DNA of 24,770 nt from an uncultured Oscillospiraceae bacterium (GTDB lineage Bacteria; Bacillota; Clostridia; Oscillospirales; Oscillospiraceae), in NCBI GenBank assembly GCA_934589225.1, contig CAKTNS010000042.1:1-24770 (forward strand), in the 5' to 3' direction. The translations under genes were made by a program, and so were the position numbers. Below are positions 1-7,880 of this stretch, piece by piece (position 1 is the first letter of the stretch; every line of letters starts with the position of its first letter). The notes under the pieces are model-generated. The model had not been told where the DNA came from and ran no database searches. It saw only the letters and a program-made list of their open reading frames with translations.

Positions 1-867
1 CGTAACAGCCGGACTGCACAGATTGACACCATGAGTACGCTGAGTATGGTCAAGCTGATCAACGAAGAAGATAAAAAGGTAGCCGTGGCGGTGGGAAACG
101 AAGCCGAGCACATTGCCCAGGCGGTGGATGTGATTGCCGCCCAGCTCAAGCAGGGTGGACGGCTGGTGTACAGCGGATGCGGCACCTCCGGGCGCCTGGG
201 CATTCTGGATGCCGTGGAATGTCCGCCTACCTACTCTACCGATCCCGGCAAGGTGATTGGCCTAATTGCTGGCGGAAACGAGGCAATTTTCCAAGCGAAG
301 GAGGGCGCGGAGGATGACGAAGCCATGGGTGCGGAGGATCTGAAGAAAATCGATTTTGGGAGCAAGGACGTGCTGGTGGGCGTTGCTGCCTCAGGCAGAA
401 CCCCTTATGTGCTTGGCGCCATGAATTACGCCAGGCAGCAGGGCGCCCATGTCATCGGAATCTCCTGCAACCCCGGCTCCCAGGTGGAAAAGCTAGCGGA
501 GATTGCTATTACCCCTACCCCCGGCCCGGAGGTGGTTACCGGCTCTACCCGGATGAAGAGTGGCACCGCTCAGAAAATGGTGCTGAACATGCTCTCCACC
601 GGTGCGATGATCAAGTTGGGCAAGGTTTATGGCAATCTGATGGTGGACGTGAAAGCGACCAATGCGAAGCTGGTAGAGCGGTGCAAGCACATCGTCTGTG
701 AAGCCACCGGCGCAGATTACGATGCGGCTACCAAAGCACTGGAAAAGTGTGGCTACCGAGCAAAGGTTGCCATTGTCATGCTGAAAACAGGCGCAGACGT
801 CCGTGAAGCCGACCAGCGGCTGGAGGCCAATGAGGGACGGGTCGCCCAGGCAGTGGGGGAGAGTTGA
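1..867 (+). CDS. murQ: N-acetylmuramic acid 6-phosphate etherase (5' end outside window)
   Basis: MurQ cleaves the D-lactyl ether of MurNAc-6-phosphate in the cytoplasm, giving GlcNAc-6-phosphate and D-lactate, the key step of MurNAc catabolism and wall recycling. The frame is open from base 1, and the residues before the first ATG (31) still read like the MurQ N-terminus (RNSRTAQID, then STLSMVKLINEEDK), so that ATG is internal and the true start lies upstream of the window. Seen: the SIS sugar-phosphate motif GTSGRLGILDAVECPPTY, GAEDDEA with the family's acidic active-site residue, SCNPGS, and GSTRMKSGTAQKMVLNMLST, all diagnostic of MurQ. The stop overlaps the start region of the next gene, so it is the first visible member of a tightly packed amino-sugar operon. 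Identity is very secure; only the missing 5' end is uncertain. Confidence 0.96.
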   Translation, partial: RNSRTAQIDTMSTLSMVKLINEEDKKVAVAVGNEAEHIAQAVDVIAAQLKQGGRLVYSGCGTSGRLGILDAVECPPTYSTDPGKVIGLIAGGNEAIFQAKEGAEDDEAMGAEDLKKIDFGSKDVLVGVAASGRTPYVLGAMNYARQQGAHVIGISCNPGSQVEKLAEIAITPTPGPEVVTGSTRMKSGTAQKMVLNMLSTGAMIKLGKVYGNLMVDVKATNAKLVERCKHIVCEATGADYDAATKALEKCGYRAKVAIVMLKTGADVREADQRLEANEGRVAQAVGES

Positions 868-869
868 CG

Positions 870-1604
870 ATGGCACATCTGCGTTGTGATTTCCGGTCAG
901 ATGTCATGGAGATGAATACCTCCATGACCGTAATTTTGCCGGAGAAAACCGATCTTTCTCAGGTGCCGGTAGTATATCTGCTCCATGGGCTGGAGGACAA
1001 CTGCACGGGCTGGGTGCGGTACACCAGCGTAGAGCGCTACGCTCGAGAAAAGAATGTGTCGCTGGTAATTCCGGAAGTTCAGAGAAGCTTTTATGCGGAC
1101 ATGAGCCAGGGAGTCGCCTATTATACCTTTATCCACGAGGAGCTGCCAGAGCTTTGCCGAGGTTTTTTCGGATTCTCAGATCGGCGGGAGAAGAATTTCA
1201 TTATGGGCCTTTCCATGGGCGGCTACGGCACTCTGAAATGCGTACTGCAAACCCCGGAGCGTTACGCTGGAGCGGCAGCCTTCTCCGCCGTGGCAGATAT
1301 TGAGGAATTTGTCGCCGGGCAGACAGCAGCAGAGAAAAAACAGCTTCAGGCAGTGTTTGGTCAGGATTTGAAGATTCCGGCGGACTGCAATCTGCTGAAG
1401 CTGGCAGAAAAGTCAGATGCAACGCAGCTGCCGAAACTCTATATGGCCTGTGGCGAACAGGATGCTCTGTATGCCGCCAATGTGCGACTGGCGAACAAGC
1501 TGACGGCGCTGGGCACGGATATCCGGTTTGAACACTGGGATGGTATTCACGATTGGGCGTTCTGGGACGCAGCGGTTCGGAAGGCTCTGAATCATCTACT
1601 ATGA
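870..1604 (+). CDS. Cytoplasmic alpha/beta-hydrolase esterase (PF00756-type)
   Basis: This is a 244-aa serine esterase of the esterase-D / S-formylglutathione hydrolase-like family. Visible elements are the oxyanion-side motif YLLHGLEDN, the nucleophile elbow GLSMGG (Ser115), GEQDALY (probable Asp198) and GIHDWAFWD (probable His227), a complete triad. The ATG at 870 is chosen because GGGGGA lies about 9 nt upstream; an in-frame TTG at 864 is possible but lacks proper spacing. There is no signal peptide, so it should act in the cytoplasm. Family members remove acetyl or formyl groups from small substrates. Sitting between murQ and murK, it could de-O-acetylate imported sugars, for example 6-O-acetyl-MurNAc; this is inference from context only. 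The fold and catalytic class are secure, the substrate is not. Confidence 0.85.
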   Translation: MAHLRCDFRSDVMEMNTSMTVILPEKTDLSQVPVVYLLHGLEDNCTGWVRYTSVERYAREKNVSLVIPEVQRSFYADMSQGVAYYTFIHEELPELCRGFFGFSDRREKNFIMGLSMGGYGTLKCVLQTPERYAGAAAFSAVADIEEFVAGQTAAEKKQLQAVFGQDLKIPADCNLLKLAEKSDATQLPKLYMACGEQDALYAANVRLANKLTALGTDIRFEHWDGIHDWAFWDAAVRKALNHLL

Positions 1605-1671
1605 GGGCATCACTGCACAATTTGGCAAAAGGACGGTTGGTGTTCACAGACACAATTGTGCAGTGATGCCC
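1605..1671. repeat. 18-bp perfect inverted repeat between esterase and kinase genes
   Basis: The arms GGGCATCACTGCACAATT (1605-1622) and AATTGTGCAGTGATGCCC (1654-1671) are exact reverse complements around a 31-nt loop. The left arm begins directly after the esterase stop codon and the right arm ends about 20 nt before the kinase start. There is no U-tract after the right arm, so it is not a classic terminator. It could be a tiny mobile-element remnant, an mRNA processing site or an operator. No target-site duplication is obvious. Confidence 0.85.
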
Positions 1672-1692
1672 AAGATAAAAAGGGAGAAACCA

Positions 1693-2580
1693 ATGGACTT
1701 TATTGCGGGAGTAGACGGCGGCGGCACAAAGACTAGGGTGATTTGTGCCTCACCTGACGGCAGAGTGCTGGACACGGCTGTGTTCGGCCCCTTCAATATG
1801 AACAGTATCGGCGAAGAACGGTTCTCTGCGCTATTGCAGCAGCTGTGCGCCTATCTCAACGAGTTGGGCCGGTGCCGGGCGCTTTGCATCGGCTCTGCCG
1901 GTGTCAGCAACAAAGAAATGACCCGTCTTGTGGAGACGGAAATGAAACGGGGCGGCATCGAGAACTGGAAGCTGGTGGGCGATCAGGTAATCGCCCTGAA
2001 TGGCGCATTGTCCGGAGAAGCCGGCATTGCGCTGATAGCGGGTACCGGCTCCATTTGCTTCGGAAAGAACGGGGCGGGAAAGTACGCCCGTTCCGGCGGC
2101 TGGGGTCATCTGATCGGCGATGAGGGCAGTGGCTACGCGCTGGGCAGGGGCGCTCTGACGGCGGTTGCTCGTGCCTGGGACGGATGGGGCGAGGAAACGC
2201 TTCTGTCTCAGCTCTTGGCCGAAAATCTGGGGCTGGACGATCAGAAGAAAATCATTTCCTACACCTACGGAGGGGACAAGAGCCGGATTGCGGCGCTTGC
2301 ACCCCTGGTGGAGCAGGCAGCAGGGCAGAATGACCCGGTTGCTTTGGAGATTATTTGGGACAATGCCGTCAAGATGGCCGGGCTGGTGGGTGCGGTGGCG
2401 TGTCAGCTGGACATCAAGTCTGGAAGAGTCGCTATGCTGGGCGGACTATTGGAGCATGACACAATGCTACGGAAAGCATTCATCGCGGAAATGTGCAAAC
2501 AGTATCCTGCCTTTGTCTGCACAGAGCCGGAGCAGGACCCGGCATCCGGCGCATTGATGCTGGCAAGCGAAATGCTGTGA
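1693..2580 (+). CDS. murK: BadF/BadG-family N-acetylmuramate / N-acetylglucosamine kinase
   Basis: This is a 295-aa ASKHA-fold sugar kinase. Seen: the N-terminal phosphate-1 motif VDGGGTKT, the segment ALIAGTGSICFGKN, and GWGHLIGDEGSGYALGRGAL, all typical of the BadF/BadG/BcrA ATPase family that includes eukaryotic NAGK-like kinases and the clostridial MurNAc/GlcNAc kinase MurK. The ATG at 1693 is preferred because AGGGAG stands 6 nt upstream; upstream GTG/ATG codons at 1663-1668 lie inside the arm of an inverted repeat and lack a ribosome binding site. It would phosphorylate unphosphorylated MurNAc or GlcNAc at O6 with ATP, making the substrate for MurQ encoded just upstream. The assignment as MurK rather than a pure GlcNAc kinase rests on context. 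Confidence 0.82.
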   Translation: MDFIAGVDGGGTKTRVICASPDGRVLDTAVFGPFNMNSIGEERFSALLQQLCAYLNELGRCRALCIGSAGVSNKEMTRLVETEMKRGGIENWKLVGDQVIALNGALSGEAGIALIAGTGSICFGKNGAGKYARSGGWGHLIGDEGSGYALGRGALTAVARAWDGWGEETLLSQLLAENLGLDDQKKIISYTYGGDKSRIAALAPLVEQAAGQNDPVALEIIWDNAVKMAGLVGAVACQLDIKSGRVAMLGGLLEHDTMLRKAFIAEMCKQYPAFVCTEPEQDPASGALMLASEML

Positions 2581-2589
2581 GGTGAATAT

Positions 2590-3774
2590 ATGCATCCGAT
2601 TCTAGAATGTATGGAGAAAGACAGTCGTCTCGTGGTAGGACTGATGTCCGGTACTTCAGCTGACGGCGTAGATGCGGCGCTGTGTCAGATTACCGGGCAT
2701 GGAACGGCCTCTCGAATTGAACAGTTGGGATTTGTGTTTCAGCCCTTTTCCGGGGAGGTCCGCCGGGAAATTCTGCGGCTGTCCAGCGGAAATAGCGCTT
2801 GCGCAGCGGATTTCTGCAAAATGAACTTTCTTCTGGGAGAGCTGTACGTTCGGGCGGTAGAGGCGCTGTGCGCCGAGACCAGCATTCGGGCGGAGCAAAT
2901 CGACCTCATTGGCAGCCATGGACAGACCCTCTGGCATATTCCTCTGCCGGAAGCCTATCTAGGACACAGTTTACGCAGCACCTTCCAGCTGGGAGAAGGC
3001 TCTGTGCTGGCACAGCGGTTCGGCTGCCCAGTGGTGAGTGACTTCCGGGTTCGGGATGTGGCAGCGGACGGGTTGGGTGCGCCCTTGGTACCCTACAGCG
3101 AGTTCCTGATTTACCGCAGCGAGACCGAGTGCGTGGCCTTGCAAAACATTGGCGGCATCGGCAATATCACCTGCCTGCCCCCAGCCTGCCGGCTGGAGGA
3201 TGTGTTTGCCTTCGATACCGGCCCGGGCAATATGGTCATGGATGCGATTTATACGGAGTTGACCGGCGGGAAAAAGACTTTTGACGAAAGTGGCACTTAT
3301 GCCGCCGGCGGAACGGTACATGAAAAGCTGCTGGAAAAACTGATGCAGGACCCTTACTTGAGCCGAAGACCCCCAAAGACAACCGGGCGGGAATACTATG
3401 GCTCTGAATTCGTGAAAAAGGTCATTGCTTATGCCCGCAAGGAGAACATCTCTGGGCAGGATTTAATGGCTACGGTGACAGACTACACGGCGCAGAGCAT
3501 CCGCTACAGCGTGGATCATTTTTTCCCCCGCATGCCGGATAAGCTAATTATCGGCGGCGGCGGAAGCATGAACAAGACTTTGATGCAGGCGGTGACCAGG
3601 GCGCTGCCGGAGTGTCGGGTACTGACTAACGAGGATTTGGGCTACGACAGCAACGCCAAGGAGGCTGTGGCCTTTGCGGTGCTGGCGAACGAGGCAATTT
3701 TTGCCGGATGCAACAACGTCCCAACGGTCACAGGGGCAAGGAATCCGGTGGCCATGGGAAAAATCAGTCTGTAA
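2590..3774 (+). CDS. anmK: 1,6-anhydro-N-acetylmuramic acid kinase
   Basis: AnmK opens the anhydro ring of 1,6-anhydroMurNAc, a product of lytic transglycosylases, and phosphorylates it to MurNAc-6-phosphate, feeding MurQ. At 394 aa it is close to the usual family length. Motifs seen: GLMSGTSADGVDAAL at the N-terminus, GSHGQTLWH, NIGGIGNIT, FDTGPGNMVMD and GGGGSMN near the C-terminus. The ATG at 2590 follows GAGGTG at a good distance and lies 9 nt after the kinase stop, so the genes are co-transcribed. Having both a free-MurNAc kinase and AnmK means two kinase routes converge on MurNAc-6P. Assignment is very secure. Confidence 0.95.
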   Translation: MHPILECMEKDSRLVVGLMSGTSADGVDAALCQITGHGTASRIEQLGFVFQPFSGEVRREILRLSSGNSACAADFCKMNFLLGELYVRAVEALCAETSIRAEQIDLIGSHGQTLWHIPLPEAYLGHSLRSTFQLGEGSVLAQRFGCPVVSDFRVRDVAADGLGAPLVPYSEFLIYRSETECVALQNIGGIGNITCLPPACRLEDVFAFDTGPGNMVMDAIYTELTGGKKTFDESGTYAAGGTVHEKLLEKLMQDPYLSRRPPKTTGREYYGSEFVKKVIAYARKENISGQDLMATVTDYTAQSIRYSVDHFFPRMPDKLIIGGGGSMNKTLMQAVTRALPECRVLTNEDLGYDSNAKEAVAFAVLANEAIFAGCNNVPTVTGARNPVAMGKISL

Positions 3775-3780
3775 AAGCGT

Positions 3781-4920
3781 ATGGAAAATAGAATTCAACC
3801 AGATAACTGGAAAAAATCGAGATTTGAAATTTTTGAAAAAATTTTTGACCCAGTCATTCCTGGTATTGTCACAGCAGGAATCTGCTCTGGCTGTGCGGCG
3901 TTGATTGCCCAGTTCGTACCTGGCTATACGGAGAATGCAATCAGTGCTACGGCTTACTATCTGATGTCGCTGGTGAGCACCGCATTCATGAGTTTTATGC
4001 CTGCATGGGTCGGGTATTCGGCCTGTAAGCAGTTCGGAGGCACGGCCATCTTGGGGGGAATGCTGGGCATGATAACGGGTCTGAGCGGGGTCAACGACCT
4101 GGCGCAGAGCCTGGGACTTTACAATGCCGCAGACCCGGCTGCATCCATTCTGTGTAGCGGCCGGGGCGGCGTGCTGGCGTCTATATTGGGCGGTTGGCTT
4201 CTGGCGCAGCTGGAAATCTGGCTACGAAAACGGATGCCCCGGAGCGTGGACCTGGTGCTGACACCCGTCTGTGCGATGCTTGCGGTACTGGTGCCGTACC
4301 TGCTTCTGGTCATGCCGCTGATTGGTCTGATCTCCACGGTACTGTGCGGCGGCGTGCGGTTGGTGTGTATGAGTCAGCACCCGACAGTGCGGATTCTTGC
4401 GGGGTATGGCTGTACAGCCGTGTTTCTGGTGGCGGTGATGATGGGGATGCAGTATGCCTTTGTGGCGCTGTATTCCATGGAACTAGACAGTTACGGCTAC
4501 GTGACACTGTTCCCGGTGCTGGCGATGGCCGGTGCAGGACAGGTGGGCGCGGGACTAGCACTGCTAGCGAAGGCCCGGAGGGCCGGGAATGCCCGGTTTG
4601 CCAATATGGTCCGGGCAACCATTATACCCGGCATGATGGGTGTGGGAACACCGCTGCTCTACGGTGTAACGTTGCCGCTGGGCAGACCCTTTGTGACGGC
4701 CTGCCTCGGCGGAGGCTTCGGCGGTGCGTTTATCATGGCCTGCGGAGTGGCGTCCTCCGGCTGGGGAGCCTCCGGCCTGCTGGGCATTCCTATGATGGGT
4801 GCGGGGCCGGTGGGAACCAAAGGGATGCTGCTGTACTGTGTGGGGCTTGCCATCAGCTGTGTCATGGGCTTTATAATAACTTTTTTCACCGTTTCCGTGG
4901 AACGGGTAAAGAATGCTTGA
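3781..4920 (+). CDS. MurP-like PTS EIIC membrane protein lacking an EIIB domain
   Basis: This is a 379-aa polytopic membrane protein resembling the IIC domain of glucose-superfamily PTS permeases, closest by eye to MurNAc permease MurP: IFDPVIPGIVTAGICSG, an ILGGMLGMITG-type segment, and MGVGTPLLYGVTLPLGRPFV. MurP normally carries an N-terminal IIB domain with a phospho-Cys; here the protein starts straight at IIC. In addition the near-invariant sugar-binding Glu of the GxxEP motif is Thr290 (codon 4648-4650). The start has no convincing Shine-Dalgarno but lies 6 nt after the anmK stop, so translational coupling is likely. With a dedicated kinase two genes upstream, it may work as a non-phosphorylating MurNAc/GlcNAc facilitator, or borrow IIB in trans. 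The IIC fold is secure; the transport mode is inference. Confidence 0.82.
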   Translation: MENRIQPDNWKKSRFEIFEKIFDPVIPGIVTAGICSGCAALIAQFVPGYTENAISATAYYLMSLVSTAFMSFMPAWVGYSACKQFGGTAILGGMLGMITGLSGVNDLAQSLGLYNAADPAASILCSGRGGVLASILGGWLLAQLEIWLRKRMPRSVDLVLTPVCAMLAVLVPYLLLVMPLIGLISTVLCGGVRLVCMSQHPTVRILAGYGCTAVFLVAVMMGMQYAFVALYSMELDSYGYVTLFPVLAMAGAGQVGAGLALLAKARRAGNARFANMVRATIIPGMMGVGTPLLYGVTLPLGRPFVTACLGGGFGGAFIMACGVASSGWGASGLLGIPMMGAGPVGTKGMLLYCVGLAISCVMGFIITFFTVSVERVKNA

Positions 4921-4968
4921 AAAACTGACCCTGTATTCCGGCGAATATACCGAAGACGGGGCAGATTC

Positions 4969-4997
4969 TTGCTTTTTGGGAAGGGATATGCTAGGAT
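4969..4997 (+). promoter_or_regulatory. Probable SigA promoter for the RpiR-family regulator
   Basis: TTGCTT (4969-4974), 17-nt spacer, then TAGGAT (4992-4997) preceded by an extended TG at one nucleotide distance. It lies in the 100-nt gap between the IIC gene and the regulator and would give a leader of about 20-30 nt. It suggests the regulator can be expressed apart from the catabolic operon. Confidence 0.55.
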
Positions 4998-5032
4998 AAA
5001 ACAGATACAACTCGGGTCAGGAGATGATTTGC

Positions 5033-5875
5033 TTGAAAAGTGTTTTGATTCGTGCGAAGCAATACCTGCCAACGGCCAGTGGTGCGGAGCAGGGGGCGCT
5101 AAGGTATCTTCTGGAGCACCCCGAGGAGCTGCCCCAACTCAGCGTAAAGGAGCTGTCCCAGCGTTCCTTCACTTCTGCGGCCACCATTGTTCGGCTGTGC
5201 AGAAAGCTGGGATTTGACGGCTACCGAGATTTGCAAAAGCAGCTGCTGTTTGAGCTTGCCATTCGGACGCAGGAGGAAACCAAGGGAAACGCTCGGGTGA
5301 CCGCCGGCAGCACCTCGGATATCGTCTATAAAATCACCTACCGGAACATTGCTTCTCTTGAGGAGACCGTCAAGCTTATAGATCCTCAAGTGCTGGAGCA
5401 GGCGGTTGATTTGATCTGTCGGGCGGATTCCATTCTTCTTTTCGGGCTGGGGGCTTCCCAACTGGTGGCGAAGGATGCTTATCTGAAATTTATCCGAATC
5501 GACAAGCGATGCTTCTGCTGCGAGGACATTCACTCCCAGTATGTCATCGCTAAGAATTCCAAACCCCATGACGTGGCAATTGTCATCAGCTATTCCGGCA
5601 GAACCGAGGAAATCGTCCGCTGTGCGGAATACCTGAAAGCCCAGGAAACGCCCATCATTGCCATTACCCGCTTCGAACTGTCACCCATTTCCCGGATGGC
5701 GGTCTGCTGCCTGAACGTGATGGCTTCGGAGGAGCTGTACCGCAGCGGCGCTATGTCCTCCCGAATCGCCCAACTGAATATGATCGATATTCTGTATACA
5801 GCCTGCATCAACCGGAACATCAGCCAGAATGTACGCATGTTTTCCCACAACCGGCTGGATACGGATAGAGACTGA
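5033..5875 (+). CDS. RpiR/MurR-family transcriptional regulator (HTH + SIS)
   Basis: The protein has an N-terminal HTH_6 domain (about residues 1-77; VKELSQRSFTSAATIVRLCRKLGFDGYRDLQ) and a C-terminal SIS sugar-phosphate-binding domain (ILLFGLGASQLVAKDAYLKF, then VISYSGRTEEIVR). RpiR-family proteins sense phosphosugars; MurR in E. coli senses MurNAc-6P next to murQP, and the same role is likely here. Start choice: AGGAG at 5019-5023 directly abuts an ATG at 5024 with no spacer, while an in-frame TTG at 5033 sits 9 nt downstream of it, so TTG is proposed as the true start; the alternative adds only three residues. It is preceded by its own promoter. The final residues after NRNISQNVRMFSHNR are short and charged, typical of the family. 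Confidence 0.88.
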   Translation: MKSVLIRAKQYLPTASGAEQGALRYLLEHPEELPQLSVKELSQRSFTSAATIVRLCRKLGFDGYRDLQKQLLFELAIRTQEETKGNARVTAGSTSDIVYKITYRNIASLEETVKLIDPQVLEQAVDLICRADSILLFGLGASQLVAKDAYLKFIRIDKRCFCCEDIHSQYVIAKNSKPHDVAIVISYSGRTEEIVRCAEYLKAQETPIIAITRFELSPISRMAVCCLNVMASEELYRSGAMSSRIAQLNMIDILYTACINRNISQNVRMFSHNRLDTDRD

Positions 5876-5946
5876 TGATCAAAAGCTTATCGCGACAAAC
5901 GTGGGTGATAGGAAGTCGAGAGTGCTTCCAGTTTCACGCCATGCGA

Positions 5947-5963
5947 GCAGACAGAATGTCTGC
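5947..5963. promoter_or_regulatory. Palindrome upstream of sulfatase, possible operator
   Basis: GCAGAC (5947-5952) and GTCTGC (5958-5963) form a 6-bp palindrome with a 5-nt centre, about 45 nt before the sulfatase start. The 133-nt gap between regulator and sulfatase also contains GGAAG/CTTCC around 5911-5930. No convincing -35/-10 pair is seen here, so a role as a regulator site is only a suggestion. Confidence 0.25.
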
Positions 5964-6008
5964 GCAACAGTGGAATTACTTAAACGATTGGAAAGGAGCA
6001 ATTTTCTT

Positions 6009-7460
6009 ATGGCAAAGAGAAAAAATGTACTGCTGATCCTGTCTGACCAACAGCGCATGGATACGATTAGCGCCTACGGAATGAATGATATCTGCAAGAC
6101 CCCACACATTGACCAGCTTGCGGCCGAGGGTATGAAATTCAACAATGCGTACACCCCATCTGCTATCTGCGCCCCTGCTCGCGCCAGCGTGATGACGGGG
6201 CTTTATCCCCATAAGCACGGTGTGGTGGATAACTTCACTAATATTAAGGAGGGCACTCCCCTGCTGGGTGACTGTATGCACGACGCCGGCTATTTCTGTG
6301 GATATGCGGGCAAGTGGCACGTTACCCACAGCAAGGAGCCAGAGCAGTGCGGCTTCGACATCGGCAAGCCATTTATGGGCTATGGCTTCCCCGGCAGTCT
6401 GGTTTTTCCAAGCCTGGTATTCTACGCGCCGCCCGACAACAAGCCGAACTACTATGAGTTGTACTTAAAGGAAAACGGATTTGAAAATGTGGATGTCTCC
6501 CACGGCTTTATGGGTGACAATCCTGCCCTTCAGAGCCAGGAGATGTTCTGCAAGCACGAGGGGCCTGTGGAAAGTACCATCGAGTACTTCGTGGCCCACG
6601 AAACAAACCGGCTGATCGACAAAGCCAAGGAGGAGGAAAAGCCCTTCTTCATCTGGGCAAACTTTTGGGGCCCTCATTCCCCCAGTATCGTCCCTGAGCC
6701 ATATTATTCTATGTATGACCCCGCCACGATTCCCGAGCATCCCAGCTATTGCGACGATTTGCTGGATAAGCCCTATGGGTACTACCTCAGTGAGAAGATG
6801 TGGGGCCTGGGCGACTATGGGTGGAAAGGCTTTCAAGAGATTGCTGCGCGCTACTATGGTCACTGTACAATGATCGACGATATGGTTGGCATGATCGTGG
6901 ATAAACTGAAGGCCGAGAATCTGTATGATGACACCATCATCATTTACAGCGCCGACCACGGGGACTGTCTGGGCGCACACAAGCTCATTGAAAAGGGTGC
7001 CTTTACATTCGACGAGATTTACCACATCCCTATGGTGGTCAAGGGTGCCGGCAACAAGGACAACGACAGCTTCGTCTACCTGCATGAGCTTATGCCCACC
7101 ATCCTGGATGTGGCGGGTGTCGAACCTCCCCAACCAGTGGACGGTGAGAGCATCCTGCCTCTGATGATGGGGCAGAGGGAGAGCAACGGCCGTGAGGAGG
7201 TGTTCTGCGAGTTTCATAACCACTTTTACGTTCATCGTCAGCGTATGGTCCGGGATCTGGATTATCAGTTCACCTTTAACGAAAGTGAGCGCGGTGAGCT
7301 GTACGATTTGAAGAAGGATCCCTATCAGTTGAAAAATGTCTGCTACGATCCCGACTATGCCGAGGTCAAAAAGCGGTACATGGATAAGATGTCCAAATAT
7401 CTCAAGGAACTGAATGACCCCGCAAGCACCTGGTTCCACCGCATCAAGGAATTTTATTAA
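6009..7460 (+). CDS. Cytoplasmic Cys-type sulfatase (alkaline phosphatase superfamily)
   Basis: This is a 483-aa type I sulfatase. The signature CAPARASVMTG contains Cys54, the residue converted to formylglycine; in anaerobes this maturation is done by the radical-SAM enzyme anSME. Metal- and sulfate-binding elements are visible: SDQQRMD near residue 13, GYAGKWH, YSADHGD and the Lys in LIEKGAF. The ATG at 6009 follows AAAGGAG about 9 nt upstream; the frame is open for 60 codons before that, but those codons overlap the regulator's end and lack family resemblance. There is no signal peptide, so it acts on imported sulfated sugars, not on polymers. Next to a MurNAc/GlcNAc pathway, a GlcNAc-6-sulfate-type substrate (from mucin or keratan-like glycans) is plausible but unproven. 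Confidence 0.88.
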   Translation: MAKRKNVLLILSDQQRMDTISAYGMNDICKTPHIDQLAAEGMKFNNAYTPSAICAPARASVMTGLYPHKHGVVDNFTNIKEGTPLLGDCMHDAGYFCGYAGKWHVTHSKEPEQCGFDIGKPFMGYGFPGSLVFPSLVFYAPPDNKPNYYELYLKENGFENVDVSHGFMGDNPALQSQEMFCKHEGPVESTIEYFVAHETNRLIDKAKEEEKPFFIWANFWGPHSPSIVPEPYYSMYDPATIPEHPSYCDDLLDKPYGYYLSEKMWGLGDYGWKGFQEIAARYYGHCTMIDDMVGMIVDKLKAENLYDDTIIIYSADHGDCLGAHKLIEKGAFTFDEIYHIPMVVKGAGNKDNDSFVYLHELMPTILDVAGVEPPQPVDGESILPLMMGQRESNGREEVFCEFHNHFYVHRQRMVRDLDYQFTFNESERGELYDLKKDPYQLKNVCYDPDYAEVKKRYMDKMSKYLKELNDPASTWFHRIKEFY

Positions 7461-7774
7461 CTCCCGCGGCTCCCGCCGACAAGCCTGATTCTGCCGAATC
7501 TGCCCGCCACAATTTCCACTACCGCAGCGTTTTCCAACTGAATCAGGGTGGCAGTTGGGAGTTGAAAGAGGTAGATGGTTTGAAATCGGCGCAACAGGCA
7601 ATTACCAAGCAAGGCTTCCACGACAAGAGTACAAAAGCTGTCGTTGTGCTGAAAGACTTGAAGGCGGTGCCGTACACGCTGTTTGCAGAGTCCGATGACG
7701 GACTGATTGCCGTCTCTCCAAGCGAGGCTAACGCACACAAGAAGCTGCATGTGTGCTGGAATAAAACCAAGTAA
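7461..7774 (+). pseudogene. 5'-truncated gene remnant, unknown family, with own terminator
   Basis: A coding-looking frame runs without interruption from the sulfatase stop region to a TAA at 7772-7774. It reads as an Ala/Pro-rich linker (TPAAPADKPDSAESA) followed by a compact domain (SWELKEVDGLKSAQQAITK, then VAVVVLKD-like strands and ending in KKLHVCWNKTK). There is no ATG in this frame; the only candidate start is TTG at 7562 with a weak GGTGG upstream, which would give 70 aa. A strong hairpin terminator follows immediately. The simplest reading is the C-terminal end of a larger gene whose front was lost when the sulfatase locus was joined here. I do not recognise the family. Confidence 0.45.
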
Positions 7775-7779
7775 TTCTT

Positions 7780-7830
7780 TTTGGGAAGAACCTTGCACCG
7801 CAAAGTTCTTCCCAAATTCTGCCTTTTTAC
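7780..7830 (+). terminator. Hairpin terminator after the truncated gene
   Basis: TTTGGGAAGAAC (7780-7791) pairs perfectly with GTTCTTCCCAAA (7805-7816); the loop itself can form TTGC/GCAA. TTCTGCCTTTTT follows. It starts 5 nt after the stop codon at 7774, consistent with it being the original terminator of that gene. Confidence 0.75.
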
Positions 7831-7880
7831 CCCTTTCGGAGATGCACAGTTCCGAAGCCTTTCTTCGTCCCTATGTACCC

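Noticed and set aside
6465..7601. Minus-strand open frame of 378 aa opposite the sulfatase
   Set aside because: It is antisense to well-conserved sulfatase motifs, with no ribosome binding site and no recognisable domain.
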